NCBI GenBank assembly: GCA_963770645.1
Contig: CAVYQL010000003.1
Span: forward strand, 62,001 to 126,000
Direction: 5' to 3'
Length of the DNA: 64,000 nt
DNA from: Bog-473 sp963770645
GTDB taxonomy: Bacteria; Actinomycetota; Acidimicrobiia; Acidimicrobiales; RAAP-2
In this document: in pieces, positions 36,658 to 47,544 of the stretch
Layout: every line of letters begins with the position of its first letter
Position numbering within the stretch: position 1 is the first letter of the stretch
Made by a program: the position numbers and the translations under genes
Notes under the pieces: model-generated
Seen by the model: the letters and a program-made list of their open reading frames with translations, nothing else
The model's database searches: none
Told to the model about the DNA's origin: nothing

Positions 36658-37470
36658 GTGAGCGCCGACGACGCCGCTGCCCCCGCCATGCCGCTCTGCA
36701 TCGCCGGTGAGGAGTTCGGGTCGCGACTGCTTCTCGGTACCGGGGGCATGACCAGCCTCGATGCGCTCAGGCGCGCCCTGCACGAGTCCGGTACCGCGAT
36801 GGCCACCGTGGCGGTCCGGCGCGTCGAGGCGTCGACGAAGGGTGCGCTGCTGTCCTTGCTCGACGAGCTCGGGGTGCGCGTCCTGCCGAACACCGCCGGC
36901 TGCGCCACCGCATCGGAGGCGGTGCTGACCGCCAAGTTGGCGCGCGAGGCGTTCGGCACCGAGTGGGTAAAGCTCGAGGTGGTCAACGACGACCGTCAGC
37001 AGCTGCCGGACGCGGTCGAGCTCTTGAGCGCGGCCGAGCAGCTGGCCGAGGACGGGTTCGTCGTGCTGCCCTACACGACCGACGACCCGGTCCTGGCGCT
37101 GCGTCTCCAGCAGGTCGGCTGCGCAGCGGTGATGCCGCTCGGGTCGCCGATCGGCAGCGGCCTGGGCATTCGCAACGCGCACAACATCGCACTGGTGCGC
37201 GAGGCGGTCGAGGTGCCGGTCATCTTGGACGCGGGGATTGGCACCGCCTCCGATGCGGCCCTGGCCATGGAGCTCGGCTGTGACGCGGTGCTCGTGGCCA
37301 CGTCGGTCAACCGGGCGCACGACCCCGTGGCCATGGCCCGCGCCATGCGCCTGGCCGTCGAAGCGGGCTACGAGGCCCGCCGGGCCGGCCGGATCCCGGT
37401 TCGTTTCCACGCGGAGCCCTCGAGCCCCTTGGAGGGCCGCCTCGACTTCGGGCCGCCGCCTCTTCCCTGA
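36658..37470 (+). CDS. thiG: Thiazole synthase
   Basis: Condenses deoxyxylulose 5-phosphate, dehydroglycine and ThiS thiocarboxylate to the thiazole phosphate of thiamine. The 270-residue product has LLLGTGGMTSLD, the substrate-binding Lys105 in WVKLEVV, and the C-terminal phosphate site LDAGIGTASDAALAMELG. A long upstream extension of the frame overlaps thiD and is not real. thiS, thiO and thiF are not in the window, so the usual thiO-S-G order is broken. GTG 36658 is set by the TATGGT 7 nt upstream. Confidence 0.95.
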   Translation: MSADDAAAPAMPLCIAGEEFGSRLLLGTGGMTSLDALRRALHESGTAMATVAVRRVEASTKGALLSLLDELGVRVLPNTAGCATASEAVLTAKLAREAFGTEWVKLEVVNDDRQQLPDAVELLSAAEQLAEDGFVVLPYTTDDPVLALRLQQVGCAAVMPLGSPIGSGLGIRNAHNIALVREAVEVPVILDAGIGTASDAALAMELGCDAVLVATSVNRAHDPVAMARAMRLAVEAGYEARRAGRIPVRFHAEPSSPLEGRLDFGPPPLP

Positions 37471-37528
37471 GGCCGGACTCCTCGCTCCCTTTCTGCGCCG
37501 TTGCCCTCCGCGTCGGGGTAGGGCGACC

Positions 37529-37571
37529 TTGACCGCTCTCCTGAGGGCAACCTAAAGTTAGGCCAGCCTAA
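37529..37571 (+). promoter_or_regulatory. Promoter with DtxR/IdeR-type iron box for the ferric transporter operon
   Basis: TTGACC (37529-37534) and TAAAGT (37553-37558), 18 nt apart, form a promoter. TAAAGTTAGGCCAGCCTAA (37553-37571) matches the published 19-bp IdeR/DtxR consensus TTAGGTTAGGCTAACCTAA at 15 of 19 positions and starts at the -10 element. Iron-loaded repressor bound here would block RNA polymerase, so the operon should be induced in iron limitation. Confidence 0.85.
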
Positions 37572-37646
37572 GATTCGTGCGAAGGTCCGGTCGAGCGGAG
37601 GCCCGGTCGAACGAAGTTCTGGTCGAGTCTGCTGGAAGGAGGGCCG

Positions 37647-38063
37647 GTGTCGAAGAGATGGCTGGAGGCAACGGCCGTCGGGCTGGCGCTGGTCGCGGCG
37701 CCGGTGGCGCTGGCCGCCTGCAGTTCGGGGCCGAGCTCGCCGAGCGGTGCTGGGACGACGACGTCGAGCGGGGGAGGGACGGCGGCGCTGGCGAAGGCGC
37801 CCGCTGCGATCTGCCAACAGCTCAACGGGGTGCTCTCCGACGGGCCCGACCCCAACGCCGACCCGGTCGGCTACGCGCTCAGCCAGATCCTGCCGCTCCG
37901 CGGCCTGCACAGCTCGGACACCTCCTTGATGGCGACGGTGTCGAAGCTGGAGTCCGATGACGAGGATCTCGTCAAGGCGAACGGGGACGACAGTTTGGCG
38001 GCCGCCGCGATCAAGAAGGACTACGAGGCGATCAACGGCGCCTGCCCAGGAGTTGCCCCATGA
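37647..38063 (+). CDS. Small lipoprotein, first gene of iron-transport operon
   Basis: A 138-residue exported lipoprotein of unknown function. The signal peptide ends LALVAAPVALAAC with the lipobox Cys near residue 25, followed by a Ser/Gly/Thr spacer and a short helical domain with two cysteines (AICQQLNGVL and AINGACPG), possibly disulfide-bonded. GTG 37647 has a strong AAGGAGG upstream. Its position directly behind the iron box and its 4-nt overlap with the binding-protein gene suggest a role as an accessory or iron-capture factor, but no known family was recognised. Confidence 0.75.
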   Translation: MSKRWLEATAVGLALVAAPVALAACSSGPSSPSGAGTTTSSGGGTAALAKAPAAICQQLNGVLSDGPDPNADPVGYALSQILPLRGLHSSDTSLMATVSKLESDDEDLVKANGDDSLAAAAIKKDYEAINGACPGVAP

Positions 38064-39106
38064 CCCGGTCCCTGTTCCGGCGCGCCCGCGGCGCGCTCGT
38101 CGCGCTGTGTCTCGGTGCCGGTCTGCTGGTGGCGGGCACGGCCGCCGCGACTCCGGCCGGCGCGTCCGGCGCGGCCCTCACCCTTTACAGCGGCCAGCAC
38201 GTGCAGACCACCCAGTCACTGGTGAACGCGTTCGAGAAGAAGACCGGGATCACGGTCAACGTGCGCTTCGACGACGAGGATGTCCTGGCCGACCAGATCG
38301 TCGCCGAGGGCGGGCACTCGCCGGCCGACGTGTTCTTCACCGAGAACTCGCCGCCCCTCCAGTACCTGGCTTCGAAGCACCTGCTCGCCCCGATCAAGGC
38401 GTCGACGCTGGCGCAGACACCCTCGAAGTACAACTCGGCCAACGGCATGTGGGTCGGCGTGTCGGCCCGGGTGAGCGTCATCGTCTACAACACCTCGCTG
38501 CTCAAGCCCAGCCAGCTCCCGACCTCGGCCATGCAGCTGGCCGAGCCCCAGTGGAAGGGCAAGATCGCCATCGCCGGCGGCGAGACCGACTTCCAGCCCA
38601 TCGTGACGTCGGTGGCGCGCACCCACGGCGACGCGGCCGCCCTCAAGTGGCTCGAGGGGCTCAAGACCAACGCGGGGAACCACCAGTATCCCGATAACGA
38701 GACGATCGCCGACGAGGTCAACCGGGGCCAGGTCGCCCTCGGCATCGTGAACCAGTACTACTGGTACCGCGAGCGGGCCGAGATCGGGGCGTCGAACATG
38801 CACTCGGCGATCGCCTATTTCGCCCCGCACGATGTCGGCTACGTCGTCGACGTCTCGGGCGCGGCCATCCTGCGCTCGTCGCCGAACCAGGCGGAAGCGC
38901 AGCGCTTCGTCGCCTTCATCACCTCGGCGCAGGGGCAGGAGATCATCGCCCACAGCGACAGCTTCGAGTACCCCATCGCCTCGGGGGTGACCACGGCCCA
39001 GCCGGAGACACCCTTCAACCAGCTGCAGCCCAACTCCATCACCATCGCCCAGCTGGGCACCGGTGCGGAGGCGATCAAGCTGCTCCAAGAGGCACAGCTC
39101 TTGTGA
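38060..39106 (+). CDS. Ferric iron ABC transporter substrate-binding protein
   Basis: Exported 348-residue protein of the FbpA/FutA class that binds Fe3+ outside the membrane. A Sec signal peptide (LVALCLGAGLLVAGTAAATPAGA) ends near residue 36, followed by LTLYSGQHVQTTQSLVNAFEKKTG. The segment GIVNQYYWYRERAEIG contains the clustered tyrosines that ligate iron in this family. The lack of a lipobox is unusual for a Gram-positive binding protein; it may be held by the preceding lipoprotein or released. Overlaps the lipoprotein gene by 4 nt. Confidence 0.92.
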   Translation: MTRSLFRRARGALVALCLGAGLLVAGTAAATPAGASGAALTLYSGQHVQTTQSLVNAFEKKTGITVNVRFDDEDVLADQIVAEGGHSPADVFFTENSPPLQYLASKHLLAPIKASTLAQTPSKYNSANGMWVGVSARVSVIVYNTSLLKPSQLPTSAMQLAEPQWKGKIAIAGGETDFQPIVTSVARTHGDAAALKWLEGLKTNAGNHQYPDNETIADEVNRGQVALGIVNQYYWYRERAEIGASNMHSAIAYFAPHDVGYVVDVSGAAILRSSPNQAEAQRFVAFITSAQGQEIIAHSDSFEYPIASGVTTAQPETPFNQLQPNSITIAQLGTGAEAIKLLQEAQLL

Positions 39107-39124
39107 GCCCGGTCTCGCGGTGAG

Positions 39125-40903
39125 ATGAGTACGCCCGTCCCTTCCCGGCACCGCCGTGGGCCCGACAGGGGAGGGCGACACGAGCACGGTCGCGAGCACG
39201 GTCACGGGCGGGGGCGCGGGCGGGGACGCGGACAGCACGGCCGCTGGCACCACCAGCGCGAGCGCCTGCACCACCACATCGCGCACCACCGTCTCCCCGG
39301 CTATCGCCGCGCCGGCCCTCCGCTGCTAGTGGCTTTGGCGGTCCTGGTCGCACTGGCGGTGGTCACGCCGCTGATCTTCCTGGTGGTCCAGGCCTTCCAG
39401 ACGGGCTGGTCGACGCTGCAGCCCCTGCTCTTTCGCAGCCTGACGGCCCAGCTCGTGCGCAACACGATCAGCCTCACCGTCGTCGTCACCGCGCTCTGCG
39501 CCGTGCTCGGGACGCTGCTGGCCTGGTTCGTCGAACGCACCGCGTTGCCGGGGCGCAGCCTGTGGGCTGTCCTGGTCGTGATCCCGCTCGGGATCCCCGA
39601 CTTCGTGGTCAGTTTCGGGTGGAAAGCGATCTTCCCCGGCTTCAGCGGGTTCTGGGCGGCGGTGCTGGTGATGACCCTCGCCGTCTACCCGCTCGTGTTC
39701 CTGCCGGTGGCGGCGAACCTGCGCAACGCGGACCCAGCGCAAGAGGAGGTGGCGCGCAGCCTGGGCCTCGGACGGCTGCGCACGTTCTGGAAGGTGACCG
39801 TCGGCCAGGCGCGACTGGCCATCCTCGGTGGTGCGGTACTCGTGGCGCTGGTGTGCCTGGCCGAGTTCGGTGCCTTCGAGATCCTGGGCTTCCGCACGCT
39901 GACCACCGAGGCGTACACAGAGTTCACCGTAGGCTTCAACACGGCGGCGGGCTGTGCGTTCTCGCTGATCCTGGTTCTCTTGGGCGCGATCTTCCTCTTC
40001 GGCGAGGGCGCGGCCCGGGGCAAGGGCCGCGGGGCACGGGTGGGTGCCGGCGCGACGCGCGTCATGCGCCCGCGGCCGCTCGGCCGCGCCACCCTCCCTG
40101 CGCTGGCCTTGGTGGCGGCGGTGGTCGTCCTCGCCCTGGGTGTGCCCGTCGGGGCGATCGTGTACCTGATCGTTCAGGGCGGCACCTCCACGGTGCCGAG
40201 CGTGTCGATCTGGGGAGCCACCCTCACCACCTTCGGGCTGGCCGCGGCGGCCGGCCTCGTGGCCACGCTGGGCGCGCTGCCCGTCGCGCTGCTCTCGGTG
40301 CGCCACCCCGGCCCGCTCATCCGGCTGCTCGAGCGCACGTCCATGCTCGTCCTCGCCGTGCCCGCCATCGTGATCGCGCTCAGCGCGGCCTATGTGACGA
40401 CCCACTTCCTCGACGGGCGCTGGTACCAGACGACACCGCTGCTGATCCTGGTCTACGCGGTGATGTTCTTCCCCATGGCCGTGGTGTCGGTGCGGGCCGC
40501 GGTGGCCCGGGCACCCATCGGCCTCGAAGAGGTGGGCCAGTCGCTCGGGGTGACCAAGCACTCCGTCTTCTGGCGCGTCACCCTCCCGCTGATCGGTCCC
40601 GGGCTGGCCGCCGCCTTCTGCTTGGTCTTCCTCGAGACGGCGACCGAGCTCATCGCCACGCTCATCCTCATCCCGACAGGGATGCAGACGCTCGCCACGG
40701 GGTTCTGGGCCCAGCAGACCAACCTGAGTTACGGCGCGGCGGCGCCCTACGCCGGGATGATGCTGCTCATCGCGGCGGTGCCCAGCTACGTGCTCGGCCG
40801 GTGGTTCGACCGGCTCCCTTCCCGCGCCGCCGCCGTGGGCACGCCGGTGGTCGCGGTGACAGGGACCGTGCGCATGCTCCCATCAGCCACAATTGGGCGA
40901 TGA
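39125..40903 (+). CDS. Ferric iron ABC transporter permease with His-rich N-terminus
   Basis: A 592-residue FbpB-type permease: two fused six-helix halves, each with the EAA loop that contacts the ATPase (EEVARSLGLGRLRTFWKVTV in the first half, LEEVGQSLGVTKHSVFWRVT in the second). The first ~65 residues before TM1 are unusual: 13 histidines plus many Arg/Gly (HEHGREHGHG, HHQRERLHHHIAHH). They should lie in the cytosol. This tail has no part in the standard fold and may bind metal. ATG 39125 is the only good start. Overlaps the ATPase start (ATGA). Confidence 0.92.
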   Translation: MSTPVPSRHRRGPDRGGRHEHGREHGHGRGRGRGRGQHGRWHHQRERLHHHIAHHRLPGYRRAGPPLLVALAVLVALAVVTPLIFLVVQAFQTGWSTLQPLLFRSLTAQLVRNTISLTVVVTALCAVLGTLLAWFVERTALPGRSLWAVLVVIPLGIPDFVVSFGWKAIFPGFSGFWAAVLVMTLAVYPLVFLPVAANLRNADPAQEEVARSLGLGRLRTFWKVTVGQARLAILGGAVLVALVCLAEFGAFEILGFRTLTTEAYTEFTVGFNTAAGCAFSLILVLLGAIFLFGEGAARGKGRGARVGAGATRVMRPRPLGRATLPALALVAAVVVLALGVPVGAIVYLIVQGGTSTVPSVSIWGATLTTFGLAAAAGLVATLGALPVALLSVRHPGPLIRLLERTSMLVLAVPAIVIALSAAYVTTHFLDGRWYQTTPLLILVYAVMFFPMAVVSVRAAVARAPIGLEEVGQSLGVTKHSVFWRVTLPLIGPGLAAAFCLVFLETATELIATLILIPTGMQTLATGFWAQQTNLSYGAAAPYAGMMLLIAAVPSYVLGRWFDRLPSRAAAVGTPVVAVTGTVRMLPSATIGR

Positions 40904-42156
40904 CAGAGCTCGCTGTTCGTGGCGCCTGCAAGTCGTTCGGCGAGCTGCGCGTCCTCGACGGCGTCGACTTGAGCGTCCCGGCCGGCAGCTTCACGGGGAT
41001 CTTGGGGGTGTCGGGGAGCGGCAAGACCACGCTCCTGCGCATCATCGCCGGCTTCGAGCGCCTCGACCGCGGCGAGGTGGTGCTGGGGTCCGAGGTGGTC
41101 GACGACGGCCGCCGTGTCTTCGTGCCGAGCGAGCGCCGGCGCATCGGCTACGTGCCCCAAGAAGGGGCCCTCTTCCCGCACCTCTCGGTCGGGCGCAACG
41201 TTGCCTTCGGCCTGCGCCGGGGACCGCACCGGCGCGACCGGGTGCTCGAGCTGCTCGAGATGGTGGGCCTGTCCGGCCTGCATCGCCGCTACCCCCACCA
41301 GCTCTCTGGTGGCCAGCAACAGCGCGTCGCACTGGCGCGCGCGCTGGCCACCGAGCCCGAGATCGTGCTGCTCGACGAGCCCTTCTCCTCGCTCGACGCC
41401 AGCCTGCGAGCCAGCGTGCGCGCGGAGGTGCACGACGTCTTGCGTCGGGCGGGTGCCACCTCCATCCTCGTGACCCACGACCAGGACGAAGCGCTGTCGA
41501 TGGCCGACCAGGTGGCCGTGCTCCGCCACGGCGTCATCGCGCAGCTCGACACGCCCGCTGGCATCTATCGCCACCCCCTCGACCCGGCGCTGGCCCGCTT
41601 CCTTGGTGAGTCCAACGTCCTGCACGCCCCGGTGGTGGCGGCCCGCGCCGGTGGTGCCGGGGCCATGGCGGCCGAGACACCCCTCGGCGCGCTGGCGGTG
41701 GAGGGCTGGCCGGCGCGAGCGCGCGGCGGACCCGGCCACGTCCTCATCCGGCCCGAGCAACTGGTCATCGGCGAGGTGGGGACCGCGCCCGTGGTGGCCA
41801 CGGTGGAGAGCTACCAGTACTTCGGGCACGATGCGGTGGTCCGGGTCCGCCCCGAGGCCGACCAGCTGCCCGAGCTGGTGGTCAGGGTGACGGGGGGCAC
41901 GCCGCTCGAGGCGGGTTCCCGGGTCGGTCTCAGCGTCCACGGCTCGGTCGTGGCCTGGCCGATCGACGAGCGTGCCCATACCCACGGGCATGGGCATGGG
42001 CACGAGCACGGTTACGAGGACGGGAATGGGACCATGGACGGAACCGTGGACGGGCACGAAAGAGCCGGGCACGATCACGCGAACACCGATGGGCGCCAGG
42101 CTCCGGAGACCGAGGCGGGGCTCGAGACGGAGCACGGCGGGGCCTCTCGACCCTGA
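40900..42156 (+). CDS. Ferric iron ABC transporter ATPase with His-rich C-terminus
   Basis: A 418-residue FbpC-type ATPase. Walker A is GVSGSGKTT (about 34-42), the signature LSGGQQQRVALARAL, Walker B VLLDEPFSSLD and the H-loop VTHDQDEAL. After the nucleotide-binding domain comes a TOBE-like regulatory domain (VLIRPEQLVIGEV, YFGHDAVVRVRP). The final ~60 residues carry HTHGHGHGHEHG and further Asp/His/Glu, ten histidines in all. A longer open frame upstream is an overlap with the permease and not real. Last gene of the iron operon. Confidence 0.93.
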   Translation: MTELAVRGACKSFGELRVLDGVDLSVPAGSFTGILGVSGSGKTTLLRIIAGFERLDRGEVVLGSEVVDDGRRVFVPSERRRIGYVPQEGALFPHLSVGRNVAFGLRRGPHRRDRVLELLEMVGLSGLHRRYPHQLSGGQQQRVALARALATEPEIVLLDEPFSSLDASLRASVRAEVHDVLRRAGATSILVTHDQDEALSMADQVAVLRHGVIAQLDTPAGIYRHPLDPALARFLGESNVLHAPVVAARAGGAGAMAAETPLGALAVEGWPARARGGPGHVLIRPEQLVIGEVGTAPVVATVESYQYFGHDAVVRVRPEADQLPELVVRVTGGTPLEAGSRVGLSVHGSVVAWPIDERAHTHGHGHGHEHGYEDGNGTMDGTVDGHERAGHDHANTDGRQAPETEAGLETEHGGASRP

Positions 42157-42224
42157 ACCTCTCGAAGAGGTCCGGATTCTGGAAGAACGCGCCGGTAACT
42201 ACAGCGGTGTCGTCCGCGCTGCAC

Positions 42225-42230
42225 TAGAGT
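42225..42230 (+). promoter_or_regulatory. -10 element TAGAGT upstream of MerR gene
   Basis: TAGAGT lies 32 nt before ATG 42263, which has its own GGGAGG ribosome site, so this mRNA would have a short leader. Confidence 0.4.
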
Positions 42231-42262
42231 GAGCGCCGGAGATCCAGTGCAGGGAGGTGGAG

Positions 42263-42766
42263 ATGGGCGACGGGTCCGCGACCCATGTCGGGGGGTTTTC
42301 CGGGCCGCAGGTCTGCGGCTTGGTGGGGATCTCGTACCGGCAACTCGACTACTGGGCCCGCACGGGCCTGCTGCAGCCTTCGGTGGCGACGGCAAAAGGG
42401 AGTGGCACTCGCCGTGTCTACTCGTATTCGGACGTGCTCGAGCTGAAGGTGATCAAGCAGTTGCTCGACGCCGGCGTGTCGCTGCATTCGGCGCGCCGCG
42501 TGGTCGAATGTCTACGCGACGACCTGGGTGCTGACCTGGCCTCGGCCAACCTCGTGCTGACGGTGACGAGCTCGGTCTTGGCCCGGTCCAACGGTGAGGT
42601 GGTCGACCTGCTCGCCGGCGGCCAGGGCGTGTTCAACATCGTGCCCCTCGCCGGAGTGCTCGAAGAGCTCGACGCCGACATCGTGCGGCTGGACGCACCG
42701 GCGGCCGAACCGACGTCGAAGCGGCGGGTGACCCAGACGCAGCGGGCGCGGGCCGCGGGGGAGTGA
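42263..42766 (+). CDS. MerR-family transcriptional regulator (Rv1830-like)
   Basis: A 167-residue DNA-binding protein with an N-terminal MerR winged helix (GPQVCGLVGISYRQLDYWAR, then GSGTRRVYSYSDVLELKVIK) and a C-terminal conserved domain (SANLVLTVTSSVLARSNGEV, FNIVPLAGVLEELDADI). It corresponds by sequence type and neighbourhood to the second MerR gene of the mycobacterial gcvH-garA-MerR-nuclease-MerR block (Rv1830). ATG 42263 is chosen because GGGAGG (42252-42257) is 5 nt upstream; GTG 42257 overlaps that site. Targets unknown. The stop overlaps the next gene. Confidence 0.88.
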   Translation: MGDGSATHVGGFSGPQVCGLVGISYRQLDYWARTGLLQPSVATAKGSGTRRVYSYSDVLELKVIKQLLDAGVSLHSARRVVECLRDDLGADLASANLVLTVTSSVLARSNGEVVDLLAGGQGVFNIVPLAGVLEELDADIVRLDAPAAEPTSKRRVTQTQRARAAGE

Positions 42767-43161
42767 GCCCGACGGACCCTGCGCGCGTCGGGCGCACACG
42801 CCACCCGGCCTGTGCGCCCGCAGGGACCATCCGTTTCGCGCATCCCTCCGAGCGTGTGTTCGCGGTGCTGCTCGACCTGTCGGGTGAGCGCTGGGAATAC
42901 GAGCCGGTGGAATTCCCGCTCGAATGGGACGCGTCCGGCACGCCGGTGTCGGGATTCCGCCCCGACTTCTACCTTCCGGGCCGCGGCGTGTTCATCGAGT
43001 TGACCACCGCCGACCAGCGGCTGGTGACGCGCAAGAACCGCAAGGTGCGTCGCATGCGCGAGCTCTACCCCGAGGTGCCGATCCGCGTGGTGTACCAGCG
43101 CGACTTCACCGAGTTGGTGGCCTCGCACGGCCTGGCGCGAGTGACGGCGGGAGCGGCCTAG
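42763..43161 (+). CDS. PD-(D/E)XK-like small protein of unknown function
   Basis: A 132-residue protein. Its core GFRPDFYLPGRGVFIELTTA followed by RLVTRKNRKVRRMREL resembles the PD-(D/E)XK nuclease fold: the Asp in PDFYL, the Glu in IELT, and downstream basic residues. A usual ExK lysine is absent (E-L-T), so activity is uncertain. The GTG start overlaps the MerR stop by 4 nt, so expression is coupled. Its presence inside the glycine-cleavage neighbourhood is unexplained. Confidence 0.65.
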   Translation: MSPTDPARVGRTRHPACAPAGTIRFAHPSERVFAVLLDLSGERWEYEPVEFPLEWDASGTPVSGFRPDFYLPGRGVFIELTTADQRLVTRKNRKVRRMRELYPEVPIRVVYQRDFTELVASHGLARVTAGAA

Positions 43162-43192
43162 CCCATAGTCGGGGCGTGCGCGCGAAGGTGTC

Positions 43193-43198
43193 TAGTCT
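43193..43198 (+). promoter_or_regulatory. -10 element TAGTCT, probable leaderless start of gcvT
   Basis: TAGTCT ends 6 nt before GTG 43205. No Shine-Dalgarno sequence. Confidence 0.6.
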
Positions 43199-43204
43199 GG
43201 CTCG

Positions 43205-44299
43205 GTGAGCGCCGACGAGGTCACCACGAGTGGGTCTGCCCGGGTCTCACCGCTCTATGCCGAGCATGTGGCGCTCGGCGCCAAGATGGTTCCCTTCGGC
43301 GGTTGGGAGATGCCGCTGGCGTACCCGAGCGGCACTGTCGCCGAACACCGCGCCTGTCGTACGTCGGCGGTGGCCTTCGACGTCAGCCATCTGGGCACGG
43401 TGCGCGTCAGCGGGCCCGAGGCCTTCGAACATCTGCAGCGCTCGTTCAGCAACGACCTCGAGCGCGTCCACCCGGGACGGGCGCAGTACACGCACCTGCT
43501 CGACGAGGAAGGCTTTGTCGTCGACGACATAATCGTCTGGTGGGTCGACGAGGACCGCTTCGACGTCATGCCCAACGCCTCCAATACCAGCGACGTCCGC
43601 CGCGCGATCGGCGGGACCGACGTGACCGAGGAGCGGGCGGTGATCGCCGTGCAGGGCCCCGAGGCGCGGACCCTCCTGGCCAGCGTGTCGCCAACGGCTG
43701 CCGCGGTGCATCGCTTCAACGTCGAGCGCTTCGAGTGGGGCGGTGCGACCTGCCTGGTGGCCGGCACGGGCTACACCGGTGAGGACGGCGTCGAGTGCGC
43801 CATCCCCGCCGAGGTCGCGCCGAGCTTCTGGGAGGCAGTGCTGGCGCAGGGCATTGTCCCCGCCGGGCTCGGCGCGCGCGACACCCTGCGCCTCGAGGCA
43901 GGACTTCCGCTGCACGGGCACGAGCTGGGCCCCGGCATCACCCCGCTCCAGGCCGGGCTGGCCTGGGTCGTCGGGTGGGACAAGGGCCCGTTTACCGGGC
44001 GCGCCGCCCTCGAGGAGGAACGGGTCAACGGCCCGGCGCGGCGCCTGCGTGGCCTGGTGGGCGACGGCCGCCAACCGCTGCACGACGGGGCCGACATCTG
44101 CCGCGACGGAGACAAGGTCGGCATCCTCACCAGTGGCAACTTCTCGCCCATGCGCGGCTGTGGTATCGGGCTCGGCCTGGTCGAGGCCGATGCAGAGCTG
44201 CTCGACGGCGATTCGGTGACGGTCCTCCAGCGTGGGCGCGAGCTGACGGCCTCTCTGCTCCGCCCGCCCCTGTGGCCCGTCCGCGAGGACGAGGAGTAG
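43205..44299 (+). CDS. gcvT: Aminomethyltransferase (glycine cleavage T protein)
   Basis: Transfers the methylene unit from lipoylated GcvH to tetrahydrofolate, releasing ammonia. The 364-residue product has the family N-terminus YAEHVALGAKMVPFGGWEMP, AFDVSHLGTVRVSG, GYTGEDGVECAIPAE, GLGARDTLRLEAGLPLHGHE and the C-terminal SGNFSPMRGCGIGLGLV. GTG 43205 has TAGTCT 6 nt upstream. gcvP follows after a 322-bp gap holding a glycine riboswitch, so gcvT itself is outside riboswitch control unless a longer transcript exists. Confidence 0.95.
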   Translation: MSADEVTTSGSARVSPLYAEHVALGAKMVPFGGWEMPLAYPSGTVAEHRACRTSAVAFDVSHLGTVRVSGPEAFEHLQRSFSNDLERVHPGRAQYTHLLDEEGFVVDDIIVWWVDEDRFDVMPNASNTSDVRRAIGGTDVTEERAVIAVQGPEARTLLASVSPTAAAVHRFNVERFEWGGATCLVAGTGYTGEDGVECAIPAEVAPSFWEAVLAQGIVPAGLGARDTLRLEAGLPLHGHELGPGITPLQAGLAWVVGWDKGPFTGRAALEEERVNGPARRLRGLVGDGRQPLHDGADICRDGDKVGILTSGNFSPMRGCGIGLGLVEADAELLDGDSVTVLQRGRELTASLLRPPLWPVREDEE

Positions 44300-44346
44300 C
44301 CACTGTCGGGTGCCCCTCGGTGCCGGCCCGACCGGGGTCGCTGCCC

Positions 44347-44352
44347 TATAGT
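44347..44352 (+). promoter_or_regulatory. -10 element TATAGT of the riboswitch-gcvP transcript
   Basis: TATAGT lies 30 nt before the first aptamer, giving a start near 44359. No clear -35 was seen. Confidence 0.6.
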
Positions 44353-44377
44353 GGTCCTCACAACTGAATACGCCGTT

Positions 44378-44574
44378 TGAACCGGAGCGCCAGAGTCCCC
44401 GTAGGGGTAAGTCGAGGGGACGCCGGAGGAGCAATTCTCCCCAGAAACTCTCAGGCCGACATACCGCTCCGGCGAGGCAACTCTGGAAAGCGTGGCGCCC
44501 AGGCGTCCCGCACCGAAGGTGGAAGCCGCTCGTGTGGCGGTGAGACTCTCAGGTCCGACGACAGAGTGGGGAGG
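44378..44574 (+). ncRNA. Tandem glycine riboswitch (gcvT-type RNA) upstream of gcvP
   Basis: Two aptamers in series. The first carries GGACGCCGGAGGAGCAA and ACTCTCAGGCCGACATACCG; the second CCCGCACCGAAGGTGGAAG and GACTCTCAGGTCCGACGACA, ending ACAGAGTGGGG. These are the standard glycine-aptamer core segments (GCCGGAGGAGCAA / CTCTCAGG...GACAGAG). No terminator-like hairpin with a T tract follows; the gcvP AGGAGG (44611-44616) lies 37 nt beyond, so control may act on translation. Expected effect: glycine binding turns gcvP on. Confidence 0.9.
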
Positions 44575-44621
44575 ACATCCGACAAGCCCTGCGTGAGTGC
44601 GGGGCGCATGAGGAGGCCTCC

Positions 44622-47489
<2,868 letters not shown>

Positions 47490-47544
47490 GCTCCGCGCCC
47501 CGAGTAGGACTCAGGGCCTTCGCCTGCCTGGCGATCGTGTGACC

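Noticed and set aside
36619..37410. Upstream extension of thiD across thiG
   Set aside because: Antisense to thiG; family sequence starts at GTG 36618.
39562..40899. Upstream extension of the ABC ATPase into the permease gene
   Set aside because: Arg/Gly/Pro-rich out-of-frame reading of the permease; the ATPase starts at ATG 40900 with a 4-nt overlap.
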